Shown here piece by piece: positions 34,801 to 47,073 of a DNA stretch of 64,000 nucleotides (its first letter is position 1; each line of letters begins with the position of its first letter). The stretch is from the NCBI GenBank assembly GCA_030062745.1, contig CP099839.1, positions 3,953,115 through 4,017,114 of the forward strand, in the 5' to 3' direction. The DNA is from Capitulum mitella. Taxonomy: Eukaryota > Arthropoda > Thecostraca > Pollicipedomorpha > Pollicipedidae. The notes under the pieces are model-generated. The model was not told the DNA's origin and made no database searches. It saw only the letters and a program-made list of their open reading frames with translations. The position numbers and the translations under genes are program-made.

Positions 34801-37600
34801 GCCGCAGGACGGGGGATCGGCCCAAACCCACAACGCAACGGCTTTCCGCACATACCCACAAACAAAAAAAACACCACCAGTACACCGCACACAAGCCCAC
34901 ATCGAGCAAGCGACAACGTGGTACAATACAGTACACATCGCGTTACAACACGACGCACGGAGCACGCGTCACAGAGTGGACCGCGCCACGTGACAGCGCG
35001 CTGGCGCCAGCCGGCCGTAGCCCCCAGGAGGCGGCAGCCGGCGACGAGGTGGCGCTCACCGGCGGCGTCCGAGTCGCCGGCCGCCGCGACGTCCGTCCTG
35101 CCGTCCGCCGCCTCCTCCGACGGCTTGGTCAGGCTCAGGTAGGAGAGGCCCAGCGCGCCGAAGAAGAGCAGCGCCAGCAGCAGGATCGAGTACGGCACCA
35201 GGTGGGAGGCGCCCGAGCCGGCCTGGCCGCCGTACTGGCCGGCCGGCCGCTCCAGCTCGGCGCCGGCCGTCCAACCGCCGCCGCCGCTGCTGGCCGCGTT
35301 CATGCGGCGCCGGAACGCCTGCAGCTGCTGGCTGGGAGTAAGCGTGGTGCCGCCGCCGGCGGACGGTTCCTCCTGCTCACTGTCCGAGCCGGTGTCGTAG
35401 TCGAGCGGCGGCGGGCCGGCGGCCGGCGCCGGCCGGCACCACTCGGCCACGCGCTGGCGTAGCGTCGCCGCCGGCGGCTCGGCGTCCGCCTGCAGGCGGA
35501 CGCCGAGCGCGCGCGAGGACGTCCACGGCTTCGGCGCCTCGCGCGCCGCCGAGCCCCGGTCGGACGCCGAGGAACGAGTTGGTACCGAGCGGCGACGGCC
35601 GAACGCCGGTAAGCGGCGACGGCCGACTGCTGGCCAGCGGCGACGGTCGACCGCTGGCCAGCGGCGACGGCCGGCCGGTCGCCAGCGGCGACGGCCGGCC
35701 GGTCGCCGGCGGCGCCGCCGCGTCCGGCTGGAAGACCCGCGTCTGTCCAAACAGGCCGCGCAGCGACGCGCCGGGCCGGCGCGGGGCGGACGCCGGGCCC
35801 GGCTGGGAAACGGCCGGCTCCGGCAGGCCCAACCACCCCCGGGAAGACACCGTCGGCGACAGCGCGCTCGACAGGTAGTGCGTCGTCGGCGGCGGCGGGT
35901 CGTACTGTCCGGCGGGGCGGGTCGGCGGCTGCGGGGAGACGACGCCGCGCCTGCGGTAGGTCAGCGGGTCGGGCGGCTCGTCGTCCAGGTCCATCGGCTG
36001 CGGCGGCACGCGGTCGACTCGGTCCGCCGGCTCCGTGTCCATCTCGTCCGCCGGCCGGTGGTCGGCGCGGCGGCGCGCGGCCGGCGCGGCGGCCGCCTGC
36101 CGGGCCGGCGAGCCGCGCCGCCGCCGGCCCGGCTCCGGCTCGGCGTCGTGTCCGTTGACGGCGGCCAGCTGCAGCTGGCTGAGCCTCTTCAGGTACACGT
36201 GGCGCGTGGCGGGCGTGATCGGGCCCGGGCTGTGGCCGAGCTGCTGCAGCCGCGAGCGCAGCTCGGCGTCGCTCAGGGCGGCCGCCTCGTGCCCGTTCGG
36301 CGGCTCGCTGGCGCCGACGCGGTCCGCCTGATGACAGAGGTCAAACGCCGCTGTGGATCTGACTACTGGGGAATGTCTGGCCGGACGACGATCCTCAGCG
36401 ACCCATCGGCAAAAAACGCATACGAAAGTGCCAGTTTTAGTTCTGTAAGACACCACTGCGCTCTTATGAAAGACTAACAGAATGTCAGACGTATCCCATT
36501 CCCCAGAGTTTAATGCAAACAAACACCTCAGGGGTTCTTCTGTTGCCTGAATTCTGACTTTTGACCAACTTGTGGTAGCCGTACCTGTCCCGTTATATGA
36601 CCAATTATGCAAAGAATGACGCAATTTCAACTGTAGCATGGCCGGTTAGTAAGTCAACATATATCGCATTCTGTCCACAAACTTCAAATAACGGCTCAAA
36701 AAAGCGCCGTCTCGACACAAAGTCTGCGCGCTCAGAAGCAGTCTGAGTTGGCAGCAGCAGACCTTGCTGTATCGATGACGGTAAACGGCAATCTGTATCG
36801 GCTAAAAGCCTGATATCTCTCGGGCATTACGTACTGCATAAACATACTTGTGATTACGTTCCCGACTGCGTGATTCATGCCGGCTTGGCAGAAATGATAA
36901 GGAAGCAGACAATGCTCGAGCAATGAGGCCCCTGAGTGAACATATTGCCATGCATGCACATATGCCCAATACCAACAGGCAGTTTTTGCATCTTGGTTTG
37001 AGATATAATGGTTCAAGCAGTCAAAGACTGGCTATACTGCACAATTCTATCAATGGTTCTCACCAAACCGGCCCTTTCTTGTACGTGACCCCGTGCCTCG
37101 CCAAAACAGAACTAAATTCACGAAGGCTCTGGTATGGAGTCATGCTGCACAAAACGAGATTTGCTTGTAAAGTAGCAAAAGAAATTATAGCATGCAAGAA
37201 TGCAAAGATCTTATAATACTATGCCACGCAGCTGACGTCCTTGACAAAATGCCACTAATTTGTCTTATATCCCCTTGTCAATGGCAAACATCTGCTCTGG
37301 AGCAAAACCTCCACAAAACTAAAATATCTCCAGACAACTTCCATGCAAATGTTCTGGCCAACATGCACAATTCAGATTCATCATTCAATACAAATAACCA
37401 CACTACTCACCTCTTCATGTCCATTTGAAGCGAAGGGCATTTGCTTCCTGTAGTTTTTTCAATTTCTTGAGATAGGTTTGCCTGGTGGCTGGTGTAATGG
37501 GGCCAGGATTCAGCCCGAACTCGAGCAACTGTGATCTGAGCTCTGAGTCATTCAGCATGGCTGCTTCAGGTCCGGTACATGGCCCAATGTACTGGGATGG
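28864..37600 (-). CDS. LEMD3: LEMD3/MAN1 inner nuclear membrane protein with two LEM exons
   Basis: MAN1 sits in the inner nuclear membrane, binds BAF through LEM, and binds SMADs through its C-terminal domain. Exons: 37600-37411 (LEM-a), 36327-35060 (LEM-b, linker, TM1), 34103-33904, 33370-32974, 32203-32058, 31515-31396, 30936-30737, 29647-29466 and 29012-28864. With one extra base removed from each of the first two exons, all phases close and give 949 residues (human 911). LEM-a is at about residues 14-54 ([20 protein letters not shown]) and LEM-b at about 76-116. A RPSPLA/TG repeat is near 275-305. TM1 is near 442-466 ([20 protein letters not shown]), TM2 near 663-697 across an intron. 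Then come [46 protein letters not shown], a UHM/RRM ([27 protein letters not shown]) and the stop. One intron uses a GC donor. The first exon with a start codon is not identified. Confidence 0.93.
30242..30385. repeat. Homopolymer-dominated block in a LEMD3 intron
   Basis: Almost every base belongs to a run: C6G6, A8, A8T13, T9, A7T8, A7 and so on, between normal-looking intron sequence. It resembles low-quality consensus more than any known repeat class. Confidence 0.7.
30910..31260 (-). repeat. About 72-bp tandem units covering the acceptor of the 30936 LEMD3 exon
   Basis: Units start with ggccaMc on the plus strand at 30910, 30984, 31120 and 31191; the second is expanded to about 136 bp. 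The first unit contains the real 3' splice site (minus strand: CTGTGTCGGCAG then GTGAGGGAAGAGTG). The second repeats the acceptor and about 26 exon bases nearly unchanged. The third and fourth are more decayed. Confidence 0.85.
31491..31858 (-). repeat. 50-bp direct duplication of the 31515 exon's acceptor region
   Basis: 31491-31540 and 31809-31858 are about 80 percent identical. The shared core is acgtacggctgaaaac (plus strand), which on the LEMD3 strand is GTTTTCAG followed by CCGTACGT. The upstream copy would code for PYVAVDSVR, against PYVAVDHVR in the true exon. Ordinary intron sequence separates them. Confidence 0.8.
33371..33830. repeat. Degenerate 20-25 bp repeats in the LEMD3 intron before exon 33370
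   Basis: Variants of acagccgttacgggccaca recur through 33430-33480 and 33660-33830. A matching segment, gacagccgttaagggccgca, is inside the downstream exon near 33326-33345. Spacing is irregular. Confidence 0.6.
34097..34745 (-). repeat. About 60-bp tandem units covering the acceptor of the 34103 LEMD3 exon
   Basis: About ten units of 55-66 bp begin with ggccactgccgg-like sequence near 34099, 34158, 34224, 34288, 34395, 34450, 34505, 34566, 34627 and 34691. One stretch near 34300-34380 is replaced by A-rich sequence. On the LEMD3 strand each well-preserved unit ends CCGGCAG then TGGC, which is the real acceptor plus exon start at 34103. Units also share gatcagctctgacc and aaaacagcaggacacagaaac. 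Confidence 0.85.
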
Positions 37601-38639
37601 CTGTGAAGGAAGAAATAATAAAAAAGCATTTAATGCAGAGCAAACAAAGTCTGAGGTAACTTCTCTCAGAAGTGAACTTTTGTCAATGACACTGTCAAAC
37701 CCAAATAGACTGTACAATAGACTGCACAAGGCTAAGCCAACTGCTCACCCTTGATCTTCTGATTTTTGCACAGGAGATGGGCCTATCTGCAGAGAAGCCA
37801 ACTGCAGACTAGTTCAAGGAACATGACAGGAATTCTACTATGCTGCTAAAAGCAGCAGATGACTGAGATGACTGGATGGACTGACAACAAGCTTTCTTTG
37901 CTGCTGAACTGCTTCAGTAAGAACAAATTGAAAGTAAATTAAGTAAAGCAAGTGCTGGTGCTGAGCACATGGCCCATGGTTAAAGAACTGCCTTAAGCTG
38001 GCATAACAGTAGGCAGCACAACAGACCAGAACTCCTTAGTATCATGTATCAAACCTTAGTATCAAACCTTAGTATCATGTTGGTCCAACAACACATGTTA
38101 ACCACATACAGACCAACTGAAAGTGAAGTGCACTGGAAAACTGGCAGCCACTACACAGCATGTCCTATCCCTTCACACACTTAACTAACCTGCAACTTGT
38201 TGAGGGAGAGGGGCATCAGACACCCCTGTTTTTTTGTGAAATGCAAACCTCCATAACCAAATGGCACATCATCACATTCTAAGTGCCCCACAGTATGTAA
38301 ATTATACACATTTGGGCAAAAATCTTTTTACTGAGGTTATCCAGGGTCACAGGAAAACAATATCATAAATGCCATTACATTTTACAATTTTGCTATTTTT
38401 CAGAGGATGTGGCAATATCTGGGATACTTGCTGTGTATAATGGTCAGCAGTGCAGTTTGTGTCACAATGTCATGAAGGGCCCATACTGAACACCTATAAC
38501 CTCACCCAAGGCAATCACATAAACTGAAATTTTTTCAAAAATATTGTCAATTTACATCATAAAACCTGCTGTGAGAGTTACCTGATTACTGTATTGTACA
38601 AAGATGAGAATTAAGAGCCAGATGATGAAGGTTTAATCT

Positions 38640-38735
38640 GTTTATAAACTTATTAGTCAGGCTTGCTTATATATATGTATATAAGCAAGCCTAACTCATA
38701 AGTTTATATATTATATAAATAAACTATATAGATAT

Positions 38736-38778
<43 letters not shown>

Positions 38779-38960
38779 CATATATAAACTTATATATATA
38801 TATATATAAGCAGACCTGACCTGACCTTTAATATATATAATATATAACATATATAAATAATAATAATATATACATATGATATAGGCCAGGCCAAGTTTGC
38901 TTATATCTATATCATATAAGTATTATATACATATGTATATGCATATATATTTATGTATAC
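38640..38960. repeat. TA-rich tract with long palindrome
   Basis: 38640-38706 is an inverted repeat: ataaacttattagtcaggc on the left answers gcctaactcataagtttat on the right around a TATATATGTATATA centre. It is followed by (TA)n and more ATATA sequence to about 38960, with partial repeats of the aagcaagc / gcttgctt arm. Confidence 0.85.
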
Positions 38961-40309
38961 CAATCTTCCCAAAAACCATTCAGCAATGTGACTTTGATCC
39001 CTGACCATGGCAGGATCCCCACTAAACACAAAACAGCCCAAACACAGTGTGACAAGTATACTTTTGATGACAACAACAGCCATTTATGTCACATTTCAGG
39101 TTATCACACTAATCACAACAGGGCAGTCAACTGAAGAAGCAGACAAAAAGAAACAATTTTTGGGATACTGACTGGGAATTTCTATTTCTTTAATCAGTAA
39201 AATATAGTGGAGTCTGGGCTATAGTTTTGTATGGTGAATCTAATTAGAAAACTGATCATAAGAACACAGAATAGGTTAAACATCCCAGTGTTACCCATTT
39301 GGAGCCCCACACATGACAAAGAAATCTACAAAATGTAATTAAGCCAAGAATGCTGATGACAGGGGGTATAATTCAGGTCTATAAACCATAGAGGGGAGAT
39401 TTCATAAGACTCCACCTTTGCTACTGAAACAGGCATGACTTAGGGCAACCACTTACATACTCAGAATTCATGTGTTAGAAGGAAAAGGCTCACAATTTAT
39501 ATGAATGAGGGAATATCATGTGTAAACATTCTGCTCCACATACACATACACCATACACCAAATGTCTGGAAGAGCCCACCACCCTTTGCTGTATTGGCAC
39601 AAGCACTTAACATCTTCAAGCCAGTTGGGTGACCCATGGGTCTGAGCAATACCTCTGGTGAACAGTGAAGAAAAGAATCCATGAACTACCAGCAGGAAAG
39701 ACAAAGCAAAGATCAAACAGGCTCATAGCCAAAATCCCAAAATCCTGCCACACACAAAATCTGAACATCAGCAATGCTGGGGTTGTTGGTACCCATTTTT
39801 AACAGCGCAAATTTTCTTTACACTTCAAGTTCAGTGTCTGTGCATTCTGGTTTAGTCATTCCACCTGTAGCTGTAATGAGACCAATTATTATCCACTTAA
39901 TAGTGCCACCTGTTCTATTTTTCCATTTTTTGTAACAGATGTCTCCTGAATCATTTGCTAGCATGATGCTAGGGATCACAGCCCATGCTAAGCAAGGCTA
40001 TTTGCAATCAATCTATCTCATAGACCACACTATTTTATTTCAGGTAGCTGCCAATTTTGCAGTGAGAGTTAAACATATTGTCCAGGGTACAACAGTGTGT
40101 TAGTTATCATGGACCTTTGTTAGCCACCTGAGTCTCTCTCACAGCCAGATGTCCAGCTTCAGTACTTCCTTCCATGAATCACTAATGGGATAACGTTAAC
40201 TATTCAAAAGCTGGGGGCAGAACTGACCCCAATACCTCTGGTGATACTGCCACTGCCCGCAAGCCCAACAGTATTATCGATACAACTGTTTTTGGAGGAA
40301 GACTGGCCA

Positions 40310-41125
40310 TGCAACACATTTTTTCCCAAATGCTAGTTTCTAGCAGAAAATTGCATAAATGGCATAAAAACCATACAACAGATGGTTATAAGGTAAACAC
40401 TTGTGATTCAGTGCTGCATTATATCATTCCAAGATGAGAAATGTGACAAAATGCCAAACAATATCGTCACTCCATTCACTGCTGACCACTGTGCCACTTG
40501 TCTGTTTGGTTTCTGTCAGGATTATCTGCTAACAAATTCAAAAAGAACAATTCTCGAGGTTAAGGTACTTTATGCCTTATGTCATCAGCATAATTAAACT
40601 TAAAGACTAATAAACAAGATTAAAAAGATACCTAAACTAAATCAACCTAACCCAACCCAATCCAACCCAACCCAACCCAACCTTACCTAGCCAAACCAAA
40701 CCTAACCTAACCTAACCTAACCTAACCTAACCTAACCTAACCTAAACCTACATGCAACCTAACCTCTGCTGAAACAGAGCCAAGTTTAATCACACCTTTT
40801 ATTGGCCTGTGGCCTCTAGCATCCCACACCATGCCTTTGGCACAACACTACACCCCACAAACTTCCCTTTATTGGCCTGTGTCCTTTAGTATCATTTACT
40901 GATGAAGTCATCAAACATCATGCAGTGTGTGGTGCATCCTTGGAGCAAAGGCAGTGTAAACAAGATGGTACCATGAATTCTAGTCAGGTTTGCTTGTGAT
41001 AAAATCCTTCAGAAACCATACTGGTGATGTTGCCATTTCTTTCTTTTATAAGAGTTTATGTGTTCTGCATCTTGTATACAGCAAAGTGGTCCATGAAAAG
41101 GTATAAATGTAGTATACTACTAGAG
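40310..41125 (+). repeat. Dispersed repeat with internal CCTAA array, copy 2
   Basis: Same family and orientation as 18620-19445. Its central array at 40632-40748 is the cleanest, with nine or so exact CCTAA units in its second half and CCCAA variants in the first. Flanking landmarks are gaaacagagccaagttt, ttattggcctgtggcctc and agcatcccacaccatg. Confidence 0.85.
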
Positions 41126-41913
41126 AGCTAAATTTTCAGCATATTACAAGCCAATTTAGCACAAGACACACCCAGGGAAATTGTTATCTGAGCATTGTAC
41201 TATTTGTTTGGTATGGGTTACTTTCCATACTGCCTCAGGCAGCCAATGCTGCCAATAATGCTGCTGTACTGAAAAATCTAGCTGTGCCATAATTGATTTC
41301 AGTGGGGGAATAAACAGACCTTGGTCAACATCTAACAATATGAAAAAAAACATGAAGTGAACAGAAATGGAGACGATGAATAAAACGGTGACCAATGATT
41401 CATACATTGCAGACCCCAGGAGCAAAATCAGTAAGGATTGCACTAAATCGAGCAAGATAAAGAATTGTTTCCCATCAAAAATCAGGAGCCACCTGGGCAG
41501 CCACATACGTAAAAACAGAATGAGCATTTCGAGCCAAACAAAAATAAGGCGTTTCGGCTTCAACAACAAAACGGTAACGCGCTGCCAGCGACAAGCACAG
41601 GAACATTCATTCCAGGTATTGTGACATCACGCCTACCTCTCACGCCAGACCGGTGACAACAAGATAGTACAGAAGGCATAAATCCTGTAACGAGCGCAGC
41701 TACTTTATGCAGATGTATGGTAAAGGGAGGGCAGAGTATCGGGTCTGAAACAACTCGTTCCTCCCTCCTTCAAGGACTGCGTTAAAGACTGCTCCAAGGA
41801 CTGCTTTAAATGCAAGTCTAAAACACTGGTAAGACCAGAAGCTAAGCGTCCTTGTAAACCTGTAATGATAAGCGTTTAAGACTGTTTGCTACCAGTCAGT
41901 GCAGCGTATGCAT

Positions 41914-42084
41914 CGGCGCAGCCAAAGGGGGGTTTCGGGGGCCCGGTTTCGGGGTCCTACCCTTAGGCCCACATGTTTTCGTAAAAACCATTGCACATCG
42001 TCTTCCCAATAAGTAGTTTCCGTATGATTTCAGTTTACACCAAGATCCGCACCCCCCCTGAAGAAAATCCTGGCTTTGCCCCTG
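41914..42084 (+). mobile_element. MITE-like element, short form
   Basis: Starts cggcgcagccaaagggggg and ends aaaatcctggctttgcccctg, with an internal ccattgcacatcgtcttccca block shared by the other three copies. The ends are short imperfect inverted repeats of the form GGCGCAGCCA / TGGCTGCGCC. It is non-coding. Confidence 0.75.
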
Positions 42085-43029
42085 AACGTACGTATAATTC
42101 CCAAAGAAAAAAAACAGTGACCGGTTTATACCAGCGACCGCAAAGCCTTACTTAAGTATGTGCAGGCAAGCACCGACCAAAGCCGTGTTTCGAACTTCAG
42201 ACCATAAATATCTAGAGCGTCACCAAATAATGAGTGTGATGTAACCTTGAAATTCTTACTGTGACGGTCCCTTAGGCTTGACACTTAAGTTTTCGTACTT
42301 CCATGCAGCTTATATCGAGTAATGTAGAGTGGTGTGTAGCATGTACGGTATGTGGCCTGACCAATGGACCTGGCCCATTCACCAAATTTGCACCTTCATT
42401 CCTCATTGGATACACCATGCTTGTTGACAAAAATTTCAACGCTATCGACCGCAAGGATTCGTGAGATGGGTTGATCCAGGATTTGAGATGCTCTCATTTC
42501 ATGTGCTCTCTTTACTGCTAAAGGTCCTGTTAAAAATGATGCGAAACTGATCCGTGAGTCAGCTGATCATTACTGCCTTAACCGCGTCGTAATTGTATCC
42601 AGCATTTTGTGCAACGTGCTCGCGTGCAACTGTAATTTTGTTCTAGTGGGTGGTGCGACAGCCGCTCGGGCAAAAACTCGTGCAAGGTAAATTAGCTTGG
42701 TAAGTGGGGCATTGTGCTTTAGTTCATTGCTTGCTGGTGGCGGTGATGTGTTTTGGAAGCTGGTCATTGGTGGTGCATATTTTGTTTCTTCACCAGACAT
42801 TGATAAATGTGGAGTGCGATGGCCGCTGTGTCATGCCAATTTGTGCTGTCTCGTTTGCTTAGTGGATGGAAATTCAGACTCCCAGTTGCAGGGCTGTGGA
42901 TTCAGATCTGGATATTTTCGGCTCCCCATCGGTAACACTGTAACATGGGTGGTGTCCATTGGATACAGGATGCCTGGGCTCAAGTGGCTGTGGGCCTGAA
43001 CCGAATTCATTAGGCGCGATACATCACTT

Positions 43030-43900
43030 TTTCACTGTTTCACAGACCACTTTTGCTATTTATACGATGTAGAAGAGCTTATGAACTTTTCTATGAAAGT
43101 AGGAATTGGCAACACCACTGGTATGGTTTCCAAAGGAAGTGGAGTTATATTTTGCTATCCCACACTGTAATGGGCTGCGTAATGTTTGATGATGTCACCA
43201 GAAAGGATTCTAGAGGCTGCAGTCCCAGAAACGGATGTTCACTGGGCGTAATGTGGTGTCAAAGGCATGACCCCATGCTGGAGGTGTGGTATGGGATACT
43301 AGAGGCCACAGGCCGATTAAAGGTGTGTTTGGACTTGGCTCTGTCAAACAGAGTTTAGGTTGTGTGACCAAATAGGTTAGGCTAGGTTATGTTGTGTTTT
43401 GTTACATTACATTACGTTACGCTACGTTATGTTACGTTAGAATGATGACATCATTAGGCCCAAAGTACCTCCACCTTGGATATTGCCCTTTTTGACTTTG
43501 TTAGCATAGAATCTCAGCAGAAGTCCAACAGACAGGTGGTGTGGCAGTCAGGGAGGAATGGAGGGATGATGTTATTTGGCAATTTTTTACTTTCTTTATC
43601 TTGAAATGATATGCAGTAACCAAATGACAAGTATTTTGGCATAAAATCATCTGTCATATGATTTGTAATGCTGTTTGTGTCATTTTTCACCATGTGGTGA
43701 AAATGTGATATATGGCCTCATTAGGAGTTAGTTTTATGTTTGCAGCAGCCTCAGTTTTTTTGCCTAAATGGGGTAGCAAGCCACCCCACTTTGGACTAAA
43801 CATATGAACACAACCAACTCCCAAAATGGTATGCCTTGCCAGATTCAGGTCATTTCCTTGGTAATCTGCAAAAATTTGTTGCATTTCTGCATTATTTTTG
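43030..43900 (-). repeat. Dispersed repeat with TTAGG-like array, copy 3 (reverse)
   Basis: The reverse complement aligns with 40310-41125. Landmarks read on the minus strand: aacagagccaagtcc, aatcggcctgtggcctctag, tatcccataccac, gtgacatcatcaaacatt and ttgccaaataacatcatccctc. The central array at 43366-43436 has decayed to TTAGG, TTATG, TTACA and TTACG variants. Confidence 0.8.
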
Positions 43901-44905
43901 TTGTACGATCAGGCATCTGTGGTGTATTTTCAACAAATGTGGTGCATTGGCACTGTTGCTGCCATTGATTGATGGTTCTCATAGACTTTTTTAGGTAAAG
44001 GGGGCCCCGATTGAATGTTTTGCCCTAAAGTTATCTGTGTGGCACCAGTTTTGGTACTTCTACCCCAAAGTCTTTGATGGCCTCCACATAGTTGGTATTT
44101 TGCCCCAGCTCTCCTCTGGCAGGATCTTGCTGAAATCCACTGGCAGATTCAGGAGGGGCCATCTTGGCCATGGTCTCCCAACCACAATGGGGGTTGAGAG
44201 GCCAGGGCCATTTCTGAGCTGTTCAAAAGAACATAGAGAAATAAGCCTAAAAATGAAAACATTGCTCTTGGAATAATTATGTGGAGGAAAGAGTTTTACA
44301 TGCTGGCACATTGCAAATGCAGGTAGACAGATTTCAGAGAACTGAGCTTTCTTCTAGTGAAAATTTTACAATTTGGTGCCAATGTTTGCAAAGTTATTGG
44401 CCCCCAGAAACCATTAGAGCTGGGCTGGGTCGTTCAGTTGGATTTTTTTTTTCTGGTTGAACTTAAGACTTATCTGCATTTGGCCTTGCTCGTAATAACA
44501 TGTCTTGGATGGTGGATGCCACCCTCATCAGCCATGAAGGGCAGGGTTGAAACTTAGTCAGGAAGCTAATTCTTGATACATTGCAGTGCAACTATTTCCA
44601 TTTTTCAAGTCACAACATACTGCTGCTGCAATGTTTGGCATCACTTAGGCATGTGGGACTGCCCCATGTGTCTGGCCAGCAGATGGCCTTTAAGGCAGTT
44701 GACTTGATGCACCTATGCCTAATATGTTTATCAGTGATGTCCCCATGGTACTGGAGAGCAGATATTTTTCCCAGTAAGATCAAACTTACATCTGTCATTA
44801 ACAGACATGTACCAGTGGTATCGATGGAATTCGGATCATTCCCTTTTGCATCCAATTCCAAGTTGACCGTGCAAGTGTTTTGGCGCATCTGCACCTGTTT
44901 GCCAG

Positions 44906-45155
44906 GGGGTGCAGCCAGGATTTTCTTAAAGGGGGAGCTCATTGAGAACTTAGACCATGCAAAAACCACCTGCTGGGAAGACTGTGTGCAATGGGTTTTG
45001 CTAAAAGGACTCCTATTGATGATCGTTACGCATTTTCGTAAATGAAGTATGGCAAGACGCCTCGCTCGCTGCGTACGTTCTATGAAACAAGAAAAAATGT
45101 GGGCATAAGGGGTGCCTGGACCCTGGGCACCCCCTCCCACCCCCGGCTGCGCCGG
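44906..45155 (-). mobile_element. MITE-like element, long form (reverse)
   Basis: Runs from gggtgcagccaggattttc to cccccggctgcgccgg. Relative to the short copies it has an extra segment of about 80 bases (read on the minus strand: cttgtttcatagaacg ... gcgtcttgccatac) that the copy at 57914-58167 also has. Confidence 0.75.
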
Positions 45156-47073
45156 TGCCGATTTGCTCTGGCGGGATGTGGCCGTTCCGAGATGACGCGG
45201 TGACACGCCCGTGTCAGCAAAGTATTTTGTACAAAACGAGGATAACCATCATTTTACCAGATTCCAGACATGTCTGCTCATTGAGGTTAAATCTGCAGTG
45301 CATGTTACAGTGGTTTGGCTGCAACTTTGTCGGTATGCTCGGAAGCTTATGTCAGAAGGCTGTAAGAAATCGTAGTGATGCTGATTTGAGTTAAACCCTA
45401 CCCTGCCTGGGACGAAGGGCAGTTGACAGCCCTCCCTCCTCCCCCTCCCGAGGTTTTTCAAACATTGCAAGAGACTGAACAAATGCAACTCCACAAAACT
45501 GTGTACCTTTCATTTTTTGATGCTTTTTACATTTTGTGTCAAAGATTGACCTCAGATGGAATCAGGTCCCCGACCTTGGTCGGATCAAGTGGACCGGTGT
45601 CCACTTGATAGACAGCTTGTAATTTTTTCTGAAATCGAGGTGTTACAGTGCAATTTTAAGGAAGTAGAGACCTTCATACGTGCAACGAAATCTGCTGTCT
45701 CAGATTTTTCGGGAACGTCTGGGTCATTGGCCTAAAGTGAAGCAATTTTTCAAGACAAGTTAACAAACATTTTGAGAGTGAGGTGATGCAGACATCCAGT
45801 GATCGTCATTGGGCAAAGTATCAGTGAAATGCAACCATTGACCCGAGGTCAGGTCGTCAATAACTGTTATGGGCCAAAATGCACTGCCGTCAAAATCGGT
45901 GTTAAATGATTTGGAGCGGACGGAAAGTGGCTTGATAATTACTTATTTTGTAATTAAACGCGGAAAACTGTAAAACAAACAACTGGCATCAAGAAACACT
46001 GCTTCGCAATGCTTGGGAACGTTAAATTTTGTGCCCCCTAATTCCATTCCGTGTTTGGCAGTGGCGCCTGTGGTGCAGTTGCTTGGAAATCGCTGAAAAA
46101 AATTATCATAAATGTCAGCAAATCAGGGAAATTAGATGCGTCTTTTCTTTTCTTTTCGCGTCTTTTCAAAAGTCTGTGGACTTTTGTATTTTGTTTATGC
46201 CTGTACTAAGACTTGATAAAGCACATCCCTCGAGATCCATACCGTTTCTCGAGTTCACATGGTCGGCTGTGAGAAAACATATATAGAGCGTAAATGGCTT
46301 ACATATTATCCAAACGCAAAACATGGGGCGAGTTTCGAGCTCTCGTCACGAGCTTTTCCAGCGGCTTGCTTAGTTTTATCGTGTAACCGACCGTTGGCGA
46401 GTCAGAGGGGAAGGGTGTCAGCAGCTCCCCTTCTCGTGGCGCCGACTGCCAGTCAGACGTGGATTAGGGGCGCGTGCCGACTGCGTAGTCACTTGTGCCC
46501 AGAACGTTGATGTGCTAAAAGACGATAGCAAATGGTAAATTGTTGGCAAAGATTACTGCTGAGAATAAGTGAGCGTGTATGTCCGTATGTAGAGGTATGT
46601 TCCTGGGTCTGTAGCGGAGACCTAACCCTTCGCTGTCATGCCGCTTCGGCATTTTTAGATTGTCATCGGTATGTCTGCCGACATGGTTTTTATGATGGCT
46701 CATGGCTACCGCATGTACTTCGTCTTTCTTTTGCCTGCTGCCACTGGTACATGATTTGTTTCCGTAACTTGGTGGCTGGAATGATTGTCTTATCTCGTGT
46801 GATGCTTTCACCATCACCATCGGCATCAGCAGCCATCACTCCCTTTGCTTTCGCCAACTATTTCCTCTATACTGGGAATGTTGATTTTGTGGTAGATTAA
46901 TACAGCTGCAGACGAGTTTGTTGTATCGTCTTTCGTGGAGGAAAACGTAAAACTGAAATATCTTTTGTGCGAATCTTTTGTGCATGTTTAGTTTAGTCGT
47001 GATGTTTTTAATTCGTTGAGTAGTTGTTGTTTTTTTCGTAAATATGATCCGAATGGTTTGGTAGGGTGTTTTG

